Shown piece after piece: positions 8,535-15,903 of a stretch of 26,309 nt of DNA; the stretch's first letter is position 1; the number at the start of each line of letters is the position of its first letter. Source of the stretch: Bacteroidia bacterium (lineage in GTDB: Bacteria > Bacteroidota > Bacteroidia > Bacteroidales > Paludibacteraceae); assembly GCA_021152555.1 (NCBI GenBank), contig JAGKVE010000027.1:1-26309 (forward strand), in the 5' to 3' direction. The notes beneath the pieces are model-generated. The model had not been told where the DNA came from. It made no database searches and was given only the letters and a program-made list of their open reading frames with translations. The position numbers and the translations under genes are program-made.

Positions 8535-8572
8535 CACCGCGATTCCGAAATTGCATAAAAGCAAATACTATT

Positions 8573-9745
8573 ATGGCACAACAAATCTACATTCCACGCT
8601 GTTTGGAGCACGTCATTCAAGAGGCTGCACAGTACTTCTCGGTTATCTCTGTTACCGGACCTCGTCAGTCCGGTAAATCGACAATGTTGAAACATTTGTT
8701 TCCCGGTTTAGCACAGTATAGTATGAAGGATTTGCATGTACGCGCCTTTGCCGAACAAGATCCTGTCGCCTTTCTGCATCAACATAAAGAAGGCATGTTC
8801 ATTGACGAGGTGCAAAAAGTGCCGGTTCTACTGGATTACATTCAAGGTATCGTAGATGGCGAGCCGGAGATGCGGTTTGTGCTGACAGGAAGTAGTAACT
8901 TGGAATTGTTGCAAGGTCTTACGGAGTCCCTGCCCGGTCGCGCCGGAGTGTATGAGTTGCTGCCGATGTCAATGGACGAGACGAAAGAGCAAATCCATGA
9001 GAAGGAGATAAATCAAGTGCTGTATGATGGCTTTTATCCTGCTATTTGTGCCCAAAAGAACATTGCCAAGCTCTTTTATCCGTCATACGTGAAAACATAT
9101 CTGGAGAAAGATGTGCGCGACTTGCTACGTATCAAAGACCAGATGCAATTTTTGAAGTTCATGAAACTATGCGCGGCTCGAATCGGCTCTGTTTTTAATG
9201 CGTCGGAAGTAGGAATGGAAGTAGGCGTAGACAGCAAGACCATCAGTCATTGGCTCTCTGTTTTACAGGCTTCGTATCTGGTGACTCTTCTTCCGCCGTA
9301 TTATGAAAACATCTCTAAACGGGTTGTGAAGAGCCCGAAACTATACTTCAATGATCCGGGGCTGGCTTGTTATCTGCTGGATATAGAAACGCCGAAGCAA
9401 TTGGAATTGGATAAAATGCGGGGCGCTGTTTTTGAGAACTTGATAGTTATGGAGTGCCTCAAACATCGTTTCAACCAAGGCAAGGAAGGCAATGTCTATT
9501 TCTATCGGGATAGTAATGGTCAAGAGGTGGATATATTGGTCAAAGAGGAAGGCCAACTGACAGCGATTGAAGTGAAATCTTCCATGACTTATCACCCGGA
9601 TTTTGCCAAGTCATTGAAACGTCTGCCGGAATGGACGAGTACTCCTATCAAACGCCGTGCCGTTGTTTATGGCGGAGATTTCGAGAATACCGCCGGCGAT
9701 ATATGGCTTCTGAAATACAATCACATAGAGCAGTTGTTTAACTAA
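8573..9745 (+). CDS. AAA_14/DUF4143-family ATPase
   Basis: A 390-residue protein of the common two-domain family with an N-terminal AAA_14 ATPase and a C-terminal DUF4143. The Walker A motif is GPRQSGKS at about residues 29-36, and Walker B is MFIDEVQK near residue 80, followed by a sensor-1-like LTGSSN. The DUF4143 part starts near the segment YPSYVKTYLEKDVRDLLRI and ends with a PD-(D/E)XK-like strand pair, EVDILV ... TAIEVKSS, as is usual for these proteins. The family is abundant in Bacteroidota and its function is not settled; defence, stress and toxin-like roles have been suggested. The start at 8573 follows from the promoter and gives the family-typical MAQQIYIPR beginning. It is a single gene between repeats, which suggests movement as a cassette. 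Confidence 0.93.
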   Translation: MAQQIYIPRCLEHVIQEAAQYFSVISVTGPRQSGKSTMLKHLFPGLAQYSMKDLHVRAFAEQDPVAFLHQHKEGMFIDEVQKVPVLLDYIQGIVDGEPEMRFVLTGSSNLELLQGLTESLPGRAGVYELLPMSMDETKEQIHEKEINQVLYDGFYPAICAQKNIAKLFYPSYVKTYLEKDVRDLLRIKDQMQFLKFMKLCAARIGSVFNASEVGMEVGVDSKTISHWLSVLQASYLVTLLPPYYENISKRVVKSPKLYFNDPGLACYLLDIETPKQLELDKMRGAVFENLIVMECLKHRFNQGKEGNVYFYRDSNGQEVDILVKEEGQLTAIEVKSSMTYHPDFAKSLKRLPEWTSTPIKRRAVVYGGDFENTAGDIWLLKYNHIEQLFN

Positions 9746-9748
9746 CAC

Positions 9749-9778
9749 ACGGGCGACTCATTCTTTGAGCCGCCCGTG
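9749..9778 (+). terminator. GGGCG hairpin after the ATPase gene
   Basis: CACGGGCGACTCA pairs with TGAGCCGCCCGTG (one mismatch) around a short TTCTT loop, starting four bases after the stop codon. Its right arm is the first part of repeat copy 2. Unlike the SulP hairpin, the outer stem does not extend, so the right arm looks imported. Confidence 0.65.
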
Positions 9779-9856
9779 GTATTTAGCAATCTCTCTCATA
9801 CGCATCTCGTTCGCATCGTGTACGTCATAGTAGGATGTGAGTAGCGTTTTTATACA
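9766..9856. repeat. 91-bp perfect direct repeat, copy 2
   Basis: Exact copy of 7054-7144 at a distance of 2712 bp. No difference in 91 positions means a recent duplication, gene conversion or strong constraint. It carries no open frame of note. Confidence 0.95.
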
Positions 9857-9857
9857 C

Positions 9858-9884
9858 TACGGGCAACTCTCTGAGTCGCCCGTA
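9858..9884. terminator. GGGCG hairpin, probable terminator of a lost minus-strand gene
   Basis: TACGGGCAACTC pairs with GAGTCGCCCGTA (11 of 12) around a TCT loop. It is placed just after the relic gene tail at 9931-9963 in the minus direction, so it probably terminated that gene. Confidence 0.55.
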
Positions 9885-9904
9885 TGCATTCTTAGTACTT
9901 TGAC

Positions 9905-10024
9905 GCTTGGTACTTTGTCACTTTGTCACTTTATTTGACCTCTTGCCCTTGCAACGTGTAGGTGGCACAGTTGACACAGTTGGCTCAGTTGTAGGAAAGT
10001 GTGTCAAGATTGCCAAGATTGTCA
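9905..10024. repeat. Decayed 8-bp and 9-bp tandem repeats
   Basis: An 8-bp unit (GTCACTTT repeated) lies near 9916-9932. Three 9-bp units (CACAGTTGA, CACAGTTGG, CTCAGTTGT) lie near 9966-9992, and further 9-bp units (TCAAGATTG, CCAAGATTG) near 10004-10021. Nothing else is visible in this stretch except the gene-tail relic. Confidence 0.6.
9931..9963 (-). pseudogene. Second relic of an exported-protein C-terminal tail
   Basis: The minus strand reads TYTLQGQEVK followed by TAA (9933-9931), the same last ten residues as the relic at 8403-8460. Upstream of codon TYT the match stops in a 9-bp tandem repeat. The two relics differ at several silent positions, so they come from two different genes, not from one recent duplication. 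Confidence 0.6.
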
Positions 10025-10034
10025 TGCAAAATTT

Positions 10035-10937
10035 TTATAAGCAGTTGAAAAAAGAGTTAAGTTCTTTTAGAAAATTTTGTACGTAACCCTCCAGAACTTT
10101 ATACGATGCTTCGGAATCGGCAATCTTTGGATTGTAGTCCGGTTGCTTTCCGTATGCGGCTTTATATATCTCAAATCTCGGGTCCTCGGAAACATCGTTT
10201 ATTACCAATTCGTCTTTAAGGCCGTTGTACTGGTACCAAGAAGGATATGTCTCATAGTCAAAACCATAGGCATAAACAGTAACACCATTTATACTGTTCA
10301 AGTATTTCAAGAATGATATAGGATAATCAAGGGGATCTATCAATTGAAATGACAAACAGAGTTCTTCTTTCGTTTCGCATTTGAGTTTCCATAGATCCAA
10401 GGGAACACTCTCCGGACATCCATAGTACTTCAAGCCCCATTCTTCCCACCCTATAACACCGTATTTACGTTTTTGGTACGATGCCGCATTACTGCATCGA
10501 TGTCTGTAAATACGGTAGGCTTCTATCAGTTCCGGATGAATTTCTTTTAGCACCTGATCAAAATCAGTATACTCGTAATTTCCATCTTCATCCGCTGTAA
10601 AACGCTCCGGATGAGTCTGAAGAATGTCGTACATTTCTTGCCATCTGGTATGTATCTGTTCCGGATCATCGTCATCGTTTTTGCCTTTTTTCCCCCACAG
10701 GTACCATTCGCTAAAACACGCTGGACCATTTACTGTGTCATAGTGAAGAAAGGTAACAGGCATAGGCAGGTACGCATGCATGGTAATAGGACAACCGTGA
10801 CCGTTGAGGCGGTCGGCAATCTGTTCTCCGGTCATATCCGGGGGAATGCGTACTTTAGACTTGCAACCCTTGAGACCGCGATTGATAAAATCCACTACGG
10901 ATTGCTTTGCTCCTTTGATAAAAATAATATTCGTCAT
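10035..10937 (-). CDS. Api92/YubB-like ferredoxin-fold protein, paralogue 1
   Basis: A 300-residue cytoplasmic protein without signal peptide. It starts NIIFIKGAKQSVVDFINRGL and has a central SYQKRKYGVIGWEEW segment followed by YGCPESVPLDLW, then CLSFQLIDPLDYPISFLKYL and VTVYAYGFDYETYPSWYQYNG. This order (strand, YG..W..W, a helix after xPPxP-like residues, then an aromatic strand pair) resembles the Api92/YubB (DUF1281) ferredoxin-like domain; that assignment is by eye and moderate. It is clearly paralogous to the gene at 12158-13063. I chose the ATG at 10937 because the paralogue begins at the same residue and a longer start would overlap the upstream hydrolase. It is the last gene of a four-gene operon. 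Function unknown. Confidence 0.85.
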   Translation of the reverse strand: MTNIIFIKGAKQSVVDFINRGLKGCKSKVRIPPDMTGEQIADRLNGHGCPITMHAYLPMPVTFLHYDTVNGPACFSEWYLWGKKGKNDDDDPEQIHTRWQEMYDILQTHPERFTADEDGNYEYTDFDQVLKEIHPELIEAYRIYRHRCSNAASYQKRKYGVIGWEEWGLKYYGCPESVPLDLWKLKCETKEELCLSFQLIDPLDYPISFLKYLNSINGVTVYAYGFDYETYPSWYQYNGLKDELVINDVSEDPRFEIYKAAYGKQPDYNPKIADSEASYKVLEGYVQNFLKELNSFFNCL

Positions 10938-10948
10938 ATTTTTATAAA

Positions 10949-11581
10949 TTACGCTTCTGATAGAATAACCTTGATTTGTTTGGCGGCCTGTTCGTTGCAG
11001 CGATGCCCGAATTTGGCATTCCAATAGATCTCATAGCCCAAGGACTCTAAGAAAGCTGCGTTTTTCTTCGAGAACTCACGCCCTATCAGTTCGTCGTCCG
11101 TGGAGAATAACGCGATGTTCCGTATTCCGAGAATAGGCGTATAGTTCTCGCGGAATGTAATAAACTGGCGTATCATCGGTTCGTCAATAGTATATTCGGT
11201 CTCGCCATTCTCCCTCGGTTGCAGATAGGGATGCTTGCCATAGCCGATCTTACGAAGTACCCGTTCAATCTCAATACACGGATTGACAACCACTTTGACG
11301 GCATTCGGACTATTTACATACATCGCCAACAATCCGCCCATCGATGTGCCGGCAATCAGAGCCGGCTGGAATGCAGCCACCCACTCATTCAGTATATCTA
11401 ATGATTCAAACGGGTTATGCGTTATTTCCGGCGACAGCCATTCATAAGCATCCAAACTGCGCGCCAGAGAGGATTTCGTCCCTGACGCCGCGCTGGATCC
11501 CAAGCCATGAATATACAATGCGTACGGCTTTTGTACCGGAGTGCCATAATAGAAAGATTTATTCATTTCATCAAATAACAT
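10949..11581 (-). CDS. YqiA-like small alpha/beta-hydrolase (esterase)
   Basis: A 210-residue cytoplasmic alpha/beta hydrolase. The oxyanion-hole strand is YALYIHGLGSS (residues 20-30), the nucleophile elbow is GTSMGG with Ser80, the acid is probably in the FSTDDELIG loop, and the catalytic His is in the final KFGHRC segment. The short cap-less layout and these motifs are those of the YqiA/esterase group. The first ATG is at 11581; a TTG at 11587 directly after the Sel1 stop would add two residues. It sits inside an operon between a Sel1 protein and an Api92-like protein. The substrate is unknown. Confidence 0.85.
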   Translation of the reverse strand: MLFDEMNKSFYYGTPVQKPYALYIHGLGSSAASGTKSSLARSLDAYEWLSPEITHNPFESLDILNEWVAAFQPALIAGTSMGGLLAMYVNSPNAVKVVVNPCIEIERVLRKIGYGKHPYLQPRENGETEYTIDEPMIRQFITFRENYTPILGIRNIALFSTDDELIGREFSKKNAAFLESLGYEIYWNAKFGHRCNEQAAKQIKVILSEA

Positions 11582-11587
11582 AAGCAA

Positions 11588-12157
11588 TTAAAACGCATAG
11601 CCTGTTAGTTCGGGGTTGCGGAGAGACTCATGTCGCGCGAGTTGACAAAACCAATATAACGCCTCGTTCTTATCACAGCAGCGTTCATCTTTGGCAAGAA
11701 TCTCCGCCAAGAATAGCTGACCACGCTGCTCTCCTTGTGTAGCTGCCTCTTTCAGCCACGACAAAGCGTCAGACAGATTAGGTTCTGTTCCGACTCCTTT
11801 GTACAAACACATTCCTACTGCTGTCATCGCTTCTGCGCATCCTCGGTTAGCCGCTTTGCGATACCATGCAAAGGCCAGTTTCTCATCTTTGGCATCTGCG
11901 ACTTTCCCTCCGAGACAGCCTGTCTCATGGATGACTCCCATATTGTATTGAGCGGTCGGGAATCCCTGTTCTGCCGATAAGCGAATCAATTCAAACGGGT
12001 CTTCATTAACTTCCACACCATCCGGTAATTGAGAGTTCAAAATCCAAATCCCCAATAAGTTTTGGCTCAAGGCATTCCCTTCCCTAGCTCGCTTCAGCGT
12101 ACCTTCGAAAGTAGTCATCTCTTTGTGTTCTTGTGTTTCCGTCTCCATTGTTCTCAT
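11588..12157 (-). CDS. Sel1-repeat protein
   Basis: A 189-residue protein made of Sel1-like repeats, helical pairs that act as protein-protein adaptors. Visible repeats include LIRLSAEQGFPTAQYNMGVI, then KLAFAWYRKAANRGCAEAMT with VGMCLYKG, and DALSWLKEAATQGEQRGQLF. No signal peptide. The ATG at 12157 touches the stop codon of the upstream gene, so they are translationally coupled; internal Met codons at residues 4 and 14 are alternatives. Sel1 proteins often accompany signalling, secretion or toxin systems, but nothing here fixes a partner. Confidence 0.9.
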   Translation of the reverse strand: MRTMETETQEHKEMTTFEGTLKRAREGNALSQNLLGIWILNSQLPDGVEVNEDPFELIRLSAEQGFPTAQYNMGVIHETGCLGGKVADAKDEKLAFAWYRKAANRGCAEAMTAVGMCLYKGVGTEPNLSDALSWLKEAATQGEQRGQLFLAEILAKDERCCDKNEALYWFCQLARHESLRNPELTGYAF

Positions 12158-13063
12158 CTATTTGTGTTTGTTCTCCAAGAACGATTCATCCAATTCCTTA
12201 AGAAAATCTTTGACATAACCGGTCATGACCTTGCCTACTGCGGAATATTCTTGATAGCCCTCATCTTCTTCTGCTTTTTCGAATTCCTTCAGATACTTTT
12301 TATAATTGCGGTCCTTCCATGGATTTTTCTTTATAAGTTCATCAGTCTGCCCATTAAATTGATACCATACCTCATACTTCTCATTATCGAAACCATACGC
12401 ATCAACCGTGATACCTTCCATGCGATTCATATACCTCAAGAAGACATCCGGAATAAGTGCGCTGACGTTCATTTCACTAGCAAGACATAGACTGTCCCTC
12501 GTTTCCTTATACAGTCTCCAAACATCAAAAGGAGCAGGCCAAGTACATCCGTAGTTTGTGCGACACCAATCGAGCCAGCCGATAATGCCATATTTGCGTT
12601 TTTGGTATGATTTGGCCTGATAATAGTTTTGCCGGTATTGCCGGTACGCTTCTTGCAGATCCGGATGCAGCATCTTCATAGCGCGGTTATAATCTTTTAA
12701 ACTGGGAGCTTTACCGCCAAATACATCTTTGCGGGCATCAATAAAGTCGTCCACTTCTTTCTGCCGCGCATGAGAGATCCGGCTATCAATCATATCGTAC
12801 GACCCCATTCCTTCTACGTACCACGAATAGAAAGATTTCACCGCATTCGTCGTGTCGTAAGTAAGGTATGTTCGGGGCATGGGGATGTATGAGGTCATAG
12901 AGATGGGATAGCCATGATCATTGAGGCGGTTCAGTATCTCAGCACCGCTCATTGAATCGGAAACACGTTTTTTCACTCTGCTGCCCTCAAGGCCGCGATT
13001 GATAAAGTCCACAATAGATTGCTTGGATCCTTTTATGAAAATAATATTACTTATATCCGCCAT
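12158..13063 (-). CDS. Api92/YubB-like ferredoxin-fold protein, paralogue 2
   Basis: A 301-residue protein, first gene of the four-gene operon. It shares long stretches with the gene at 10035-10937: NIIFIKGSKQSIVDFINRGL at the start, LNDHGYPISM, PMPRTYLTYDT, YRQYR, SYQKRKYGIIGW and a final strand pair around VDAYGFDNEKYEVWYQFNG. The region from KYGIIGW onward resembles the Api92/YubB ferredoxin-like domain by eye. There is no signal peptide or membrane segment; the C-terminal third is rich in Lys and Glu. The function is unknown; two diverged copies in one operon suggest distinct partners or targets. Confidence 0.85.
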   Translation of the reverse strand: MADISNIIFIKGSKQSIVDFINRGLEGSRVKKRVSDSMSGAEILNRLNDHGYPISMTSYIPMPRTYLTYDTTNAVKSFYSWYVEGMGSYDMIDSRISHARQKEVDDFIDARKDVFGGKAPSLKDYNRAMKMLHPDLQEAYRQYRQNYYQAKSYQKRKYGIIGWLDWCRTNYGCTWPAPFDVWRLYKETRDSLCLASEMNVSALIPDVFLRYMNRMEGITVDAYGFDNEKYEVWYQFNGQTDELIKKNPWKDRNYKKYLKEFEKAEEDEGYQEYSAVGKVMTGYVKDFLKELDESFLENKHK

Positions 13064-13117
13064 AAGGTCTATTAATTGATTTGTCTTCCATATTGTTTAC
13101 ATATTTAATTTTGTGGC

Positions 13118-13125
13118 AAAGATTT
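13118..13125 (-). promoter_or_regulatory. Possible -7 element of the 13063-10035 operon
   Basis: The minus strand reads AATCTTTG followed by CC, one base off the TAnnTTTG consensus, 55 bases before the ATG. No convincing -33 element is seen at the right distance. Confidence 0.35.
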
Positions 13126-13132
13126 TTGACCA

Positions 13133-13987
13133 CTATTTGTCTTTGATAAATTTTGTAGTTCGTTTTGCTTCGCGCCATAACCGCCAATCCGGTTTCAAGA
13201 TGTCGAATTGATCCAAGCCATATCGATAAGGAAGGGGTTGAATCTCGATGAATTCTCTCACTTCTCCAAATTTTACCACCTCCGGTTTTCCTAATTTTGC
13301 AAAGAATTGAAGAGTCATCATATTGGCTAATGATTCCTCCATTAGTACTTCCCTTTCTGAGAACCCATTCTGAGTAGTAATGACTGGCTGGTATGCATAA
13401 CTTTTTTCTTCTGATTTTGTTGGATCCATAAGGGTATGAGCTAACGCATGAACCAATACAACCACATACAATTCTCGTGAAGTTATGTTACAATGATGTT
13501 TCTTCAACTTCGCCGGAGCTTTACTGATTCTTTCCTGACATAGTACGATTTCTGAGTTATAAGAATCATAGTAGCCGAAATATTCCATCGAAAAATCAGC
13601 CTTATTAAATGGATTAATCATATTATCTTCGGGAACTACTCGCAACTTGATAGACTTTAAGCCCGCCTGATTCTTCGCCCCTTTTATGTTTCTCACAAAA
13701 CGTGCAATAAGTTTATCCAACGCATTTTCGTGTAATATACCTTCATGGGACAATAGTATTTTACCGCTATTGATTAGTTCCTTTTCCTCTTTTGCCGACA
13801 ATGTCCCTTCGCAAACTCGTTTTGACAATATTTCCATATAGCGGATGTATTTATGAGTGTAGTCCGGATGATCGGTTAGTGTGGGTTTTATATGCACAAC
13901 TTGCGTGCTATCATCTTCAAAATCATCCAATGGTAAGCAAACAGGATAAAGGCTTTCTGACGGTAAGAATGATAATTTATTAAACAT
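13133..13987 (-). CDS. Zincin-like protein with HALAH motif, function unknown
   Basis: A 284-residue cytoplasmic protein that I do not recognise by family. Its centre has a hydrophobic helix ELYVVVLVHALAHTLMD (His180 and His184), followed about 33 residues later by MEESLANMMTLQFF (Glu217, Glu218). This is the layout of a gluzincin active site, HExxH plus a downstream Glu helix, except that the catalytic Glu after the first His is Ala. It may be a degenerate metallopeptidase that still binds metal, or an unrelated helix with the same spacing. The N-terminal 100 residues are charged and helical. It lies between two operons on the same strand and could be co-transcribed with the nuclease-family gene 82 bp upstream. 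Confidence 0.8.
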   Translation of the reverse strand: MFNKLSFLPSESLYPVCLPLDDFEDDSTQVVHIKPTLTDHPDYTHKYIRYMEILSKRVCEGTLSAKEEKELINSGKILLSHEGILHENALDKLIARFVRNIKGAKNQAGLKSIKLRVVPEDNMINPFNKADFSMEYFGYYDSYNSEIVLCQERISKAPAKLKKHHCNITSRELYVVVLVHALAHTLMDPTKSEEKSYAYQPVITTQNGFSEREVLMEESLANMMTLQFFAKLGKPEVVKFGEVREFIEIQPLPYRYGLDQFDILKPDWRLWREAKRTTKFIKDK

Positions 13988-14069
13988 GGTGATATGATTT
14001 TATATGTTTTTGCCCGGCCTTTGTTAGGCACTGGGGCACTTTCCGATTTTGTGATGCTAAGATATTACT

Positions 14070-15491
14070 TTATTTCTCGTGCTCAATATTTTGTAAGGCA
14101 TTGTCAATCTTATCTATAGAAGATGCCAACTTCTGGATGATATCCTTGTATAGTGCTACGCGGGCTTCTTTATCGTTAAAATCTTTGCCTTGTATATCAT
14201 AGTTTTTTTGATAAACTACTCTGAATATGTGATTGTGCGCATCCCATACATTCGAATTGGCATAATCCTCCTTGGATGCTAATTGAGCAACCAACCGATC
14301 AGCCGTATTGCGTATATCGGCTTTTTGTTTGGATTGGAAGAATGCCGGTGACAGGTGTGTAATCAACAACGAGACTTTGAGCTTCTTAGTCTTCTTACTC
14401 AACCAGTGGAAAGGTGTGTGAATAACGATTTGAATAGTAGGGCAAGCGTATTTATTATTGTCCATACTGGTCCAATCACGTTTGTACAAGAGGCAGAAAG
14501 AGGGTGTATAATGAATACCCCAATCGTTTAGAACGTGCTCCAGATCGTGCGCAAAGATATCTTCTCGCGCAAACTCCAACGCCTTGATAAGGCTATCGGT
14601 AACTTGATTTTTTGACTGCTTTTGATAATACGCTATACCATCCGATATGAGTTTATAGTTAGGAATATCCGAGGCTGTTAAATTTAAGGTATTAATGATC
14701 CATCGTTGTTGCCAATTGGCCGCCGGTGACAATAGATATTCCAGATAAGCGATATACTGCTGCATAGCGCTATACAACAAATCGTTTTGTGGAATCAGGG
14801 GCAGAACAATGCTCTTGAGCCATTGATAGAGGTCGTTTTCGTAAGATATTTTACGGAAGTGACCGAGAGTTTCCAATTGTGTTTTAATACTTCCTGAGAA
14901 ACTGGAATGGCTCGGGTTCTCATCACTCTCGCGTTTTGTAAGATAATAGACATAGAGATTCTGCAGTTTTCTATCTATTATTCTTTTCTTGTTGTCCTCC
15001 AGCGCATCATACCAATCGGGGTCAAATTGTCCGGCTGCATTATACGGGGAAGTAGCGCGCACGAAGAGCATGGAAGCTACGTAACGCGCTAATTGGTTTT
15101 TTACATCAACCGCTCCGTTAATCTTATTCTCGATGATAATATCCGTATCTCCGATACCGATTACCAAATCTACAAGTCCCCACGTGTCTTTTTTGTTTCC
15201 CAACGCTTTTAATTGCGTTGTGACATAAACATCTCCGGACTCTATGAACTCTTTCGTTGGCAGAGAATCTATGCCCAGCACTTTTTCCACAAATGATGGT
15301 AGGAGCATGTAATTGTTAAATGTCAGCAGTTGCTCTAACAGATTCGTGTGCATGTTCTCTTTCATGTCAAAGATATCGCACAAGAGAAATGGCTTACTTT
15401 GTGTATTAAATTCACGTTGATACTGCTCCAACAGGATATCCCAATTGAGGCCACCATCAGTTGATGTTGAGAGGAGATTATTGACTTTCAT
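14070..15491 (-). CDS. PD-(D/E)XK nuclease-superfamily protein (PDDEXK_4-like)
   Basis: A 473-residue protein with a PD-(D/E)XK-like core: an N-terminal helix ENMHTNLLEQLLTF, then DLVIGI (Asp108), then DIIIENKI with Glu121 and Lys123, then a helix with Gln and Tyr (KNQLARYV). This is the arrangement of the PDDEXK_4 family, seen in many accessory and defence-associated proteins. The C-terminal 300 residues are of unknown fold. The ATG at 15491 is chosen because the in-frame TTG at 15545 lies inside the -7 promoter element. A second protein of the same family is encoded at 24243-25520, so the type VII-like operon is bracketed by the two. Whether it cuts nucleic acid cannot be told. Confidence 0.85.
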   Translation of the reverse strand: MKVNNLLSTSTDGGLNWDILLEQYQREFNTQSKPFLLCDIFDMKENMHTNLLEQLLTFNNYMLLPSFVEKVLGIDSLPTKEFIESGDVYVTTQLKALGNKKDTWGLVDLVIGIGDTDIIIENKINGAVDVKNQLARYVASMLFVRATSPYNAAGQFDPDWYDALEDNKKRIIDRKLQNLYVYYLTKRESDENPSHSSFSGSIKTQLETLGHFRKISYENDLYQWLKSIVLPLIPQNDLLYSAMQQYIAYLEYLLSPAANWQQRWIINTLNLTASDIPNYKLISDGIAYYQKQSKNQVTDSLIKALEFAREDIFAHDLEHVLNDWGIHYTPSFCLLYKRDWTSMDNNKYACPTIQIVIHTPFHWLSKKTKKLKVSLLITHLSPAFFQSKQKADIRNTADRLVAQLASKEDYANSNVWDAHNHIFRVVYQKNYDIQGKDFNDKEARVALYKDIIQKLASSIDKIDNALQNIEHEK

Positions 15492-15542
15492 AGGTATATT
15501 ATTTATTTGTTCATATTTATTACGCACAATATTATTGCGCGG

Positions 15543-15550
15543 CAAAGATA
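15543..15550 (-). promoter_or_regulatory. -7 element of the PD-(D/E)XK gene promoter
   Basis: The minus strand reads TATCTTTG followed by CCGC, a perfect TAnnTTTG match 51 bases before the ATG at 15491. The -33 region is poorly matched. Confidence 0.6.
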
Positions 15551-15583
15551 ATACTTTCTTTTCAAATTAAAAAGTAGAAGTTA

Positions 15584-15612
15584 ATCTTTTTTGCAATTAG
15601 CCCTAATTAGCC
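15584..15612. repeat. 28/29-bp direct repeat, copy 1
   Basis: ATCTTTTTTGCAATTAGCCC and the following TAATTAGCC match 15855-15882 with one mismatch and one single-base indel, 271 bp apart. The core AATTAGCCCTAATT is itself a small dyad. Confidence 0.8.
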
Positions 15613-15619
15613 ATATAAG

Positions 15620-15659
15620 CAAAAGCGGCAAACCGCATTATATTGGATTACCGCTTTTG
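15620..15659 (-). other. Hairpin in the 15551-15903 gene-free stretch
   Basis: CAAAAGCGG (15620-15628) pairs perfectly with CCGCTTTTG (15651-15659); the 22-base loop can pair further with two mismatches. It lies about 110-145 bases downstream of the orphan minus-strand promoter at 15773-15804 and could end a short RNA. Confidence 0.45.
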
Positions 15660-15772
15660 ATAAGTATTTGCCGAAGGGATTAGTAGAGCAGACCGAACAT
15701 CCATAGTGGGATTTTGTTTTCAAAAGTTAATATACAAGCATATATTTTACTTTCAAAAGTTAAAAATCAGCA

Positions 15773-15804
15773 CAAAGATACAACAAAAGTTTGAAATACA
15801 CAAA
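15773..15804 (-). promoter_or_regulatory. Orphan consensus promoter in a gene-free stretch
   Basis: The minus strand has TTTG (15804-15801), exactly 20 bp, then TATCTTTG (15780-15773), a full match to the Bacteroidota promoter. No gene starts within 275 bases of it, and the next gene has its own -7 element. It may drive a small RNA or a long leader. Two copies of TTCAAAAGTTAA (15719-15730, 15752-15763) lie just downstream. Confidence 0.6.
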
Positions 15805-15854
15805 TGTGCGACCGTTTCTTCGGAGGGAACCCAATATTTCAAAGATCACATTTT

Positions 15855-15882
15855 ATCTTTTTGCAATTCGCCCTAATTAGCC
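15855..15882. repeat. 28/29-bp direct repeat, copy 2
   Basis: Matches 15584-15612 with one mismatch and one indel. It begins 22 bases after the end of the type VII-like operon. In the minus direction the core forms a weak stem followed by an A-rich tract, so it is not a normal terminator. Confidence 0.8.
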
Positions 15883-15903
15883 CATAAAGGCATTAGGAGG
15901 ATA

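Noticed and set aside
8504..8572. Longer start (TTG at 8504) for the AAA/DUF4143 protein
   Set aside because: That TTG is the -33 element, and the -7 element follows inside the extended frame.
15492..15545. Longer start (TTG at 15545) for the PD-(D/E)XK protein
   Set aside because: The TTG lies inside a perfect -7 promoter element, so it would not be in the transcript.
15661..15720. Short minus-strand peptide frame (about 18 codons) in the gap behind the operon
   Set aside because: Too short, with no homology that I recognise and no start signal; kept only as part of the possible RNA.
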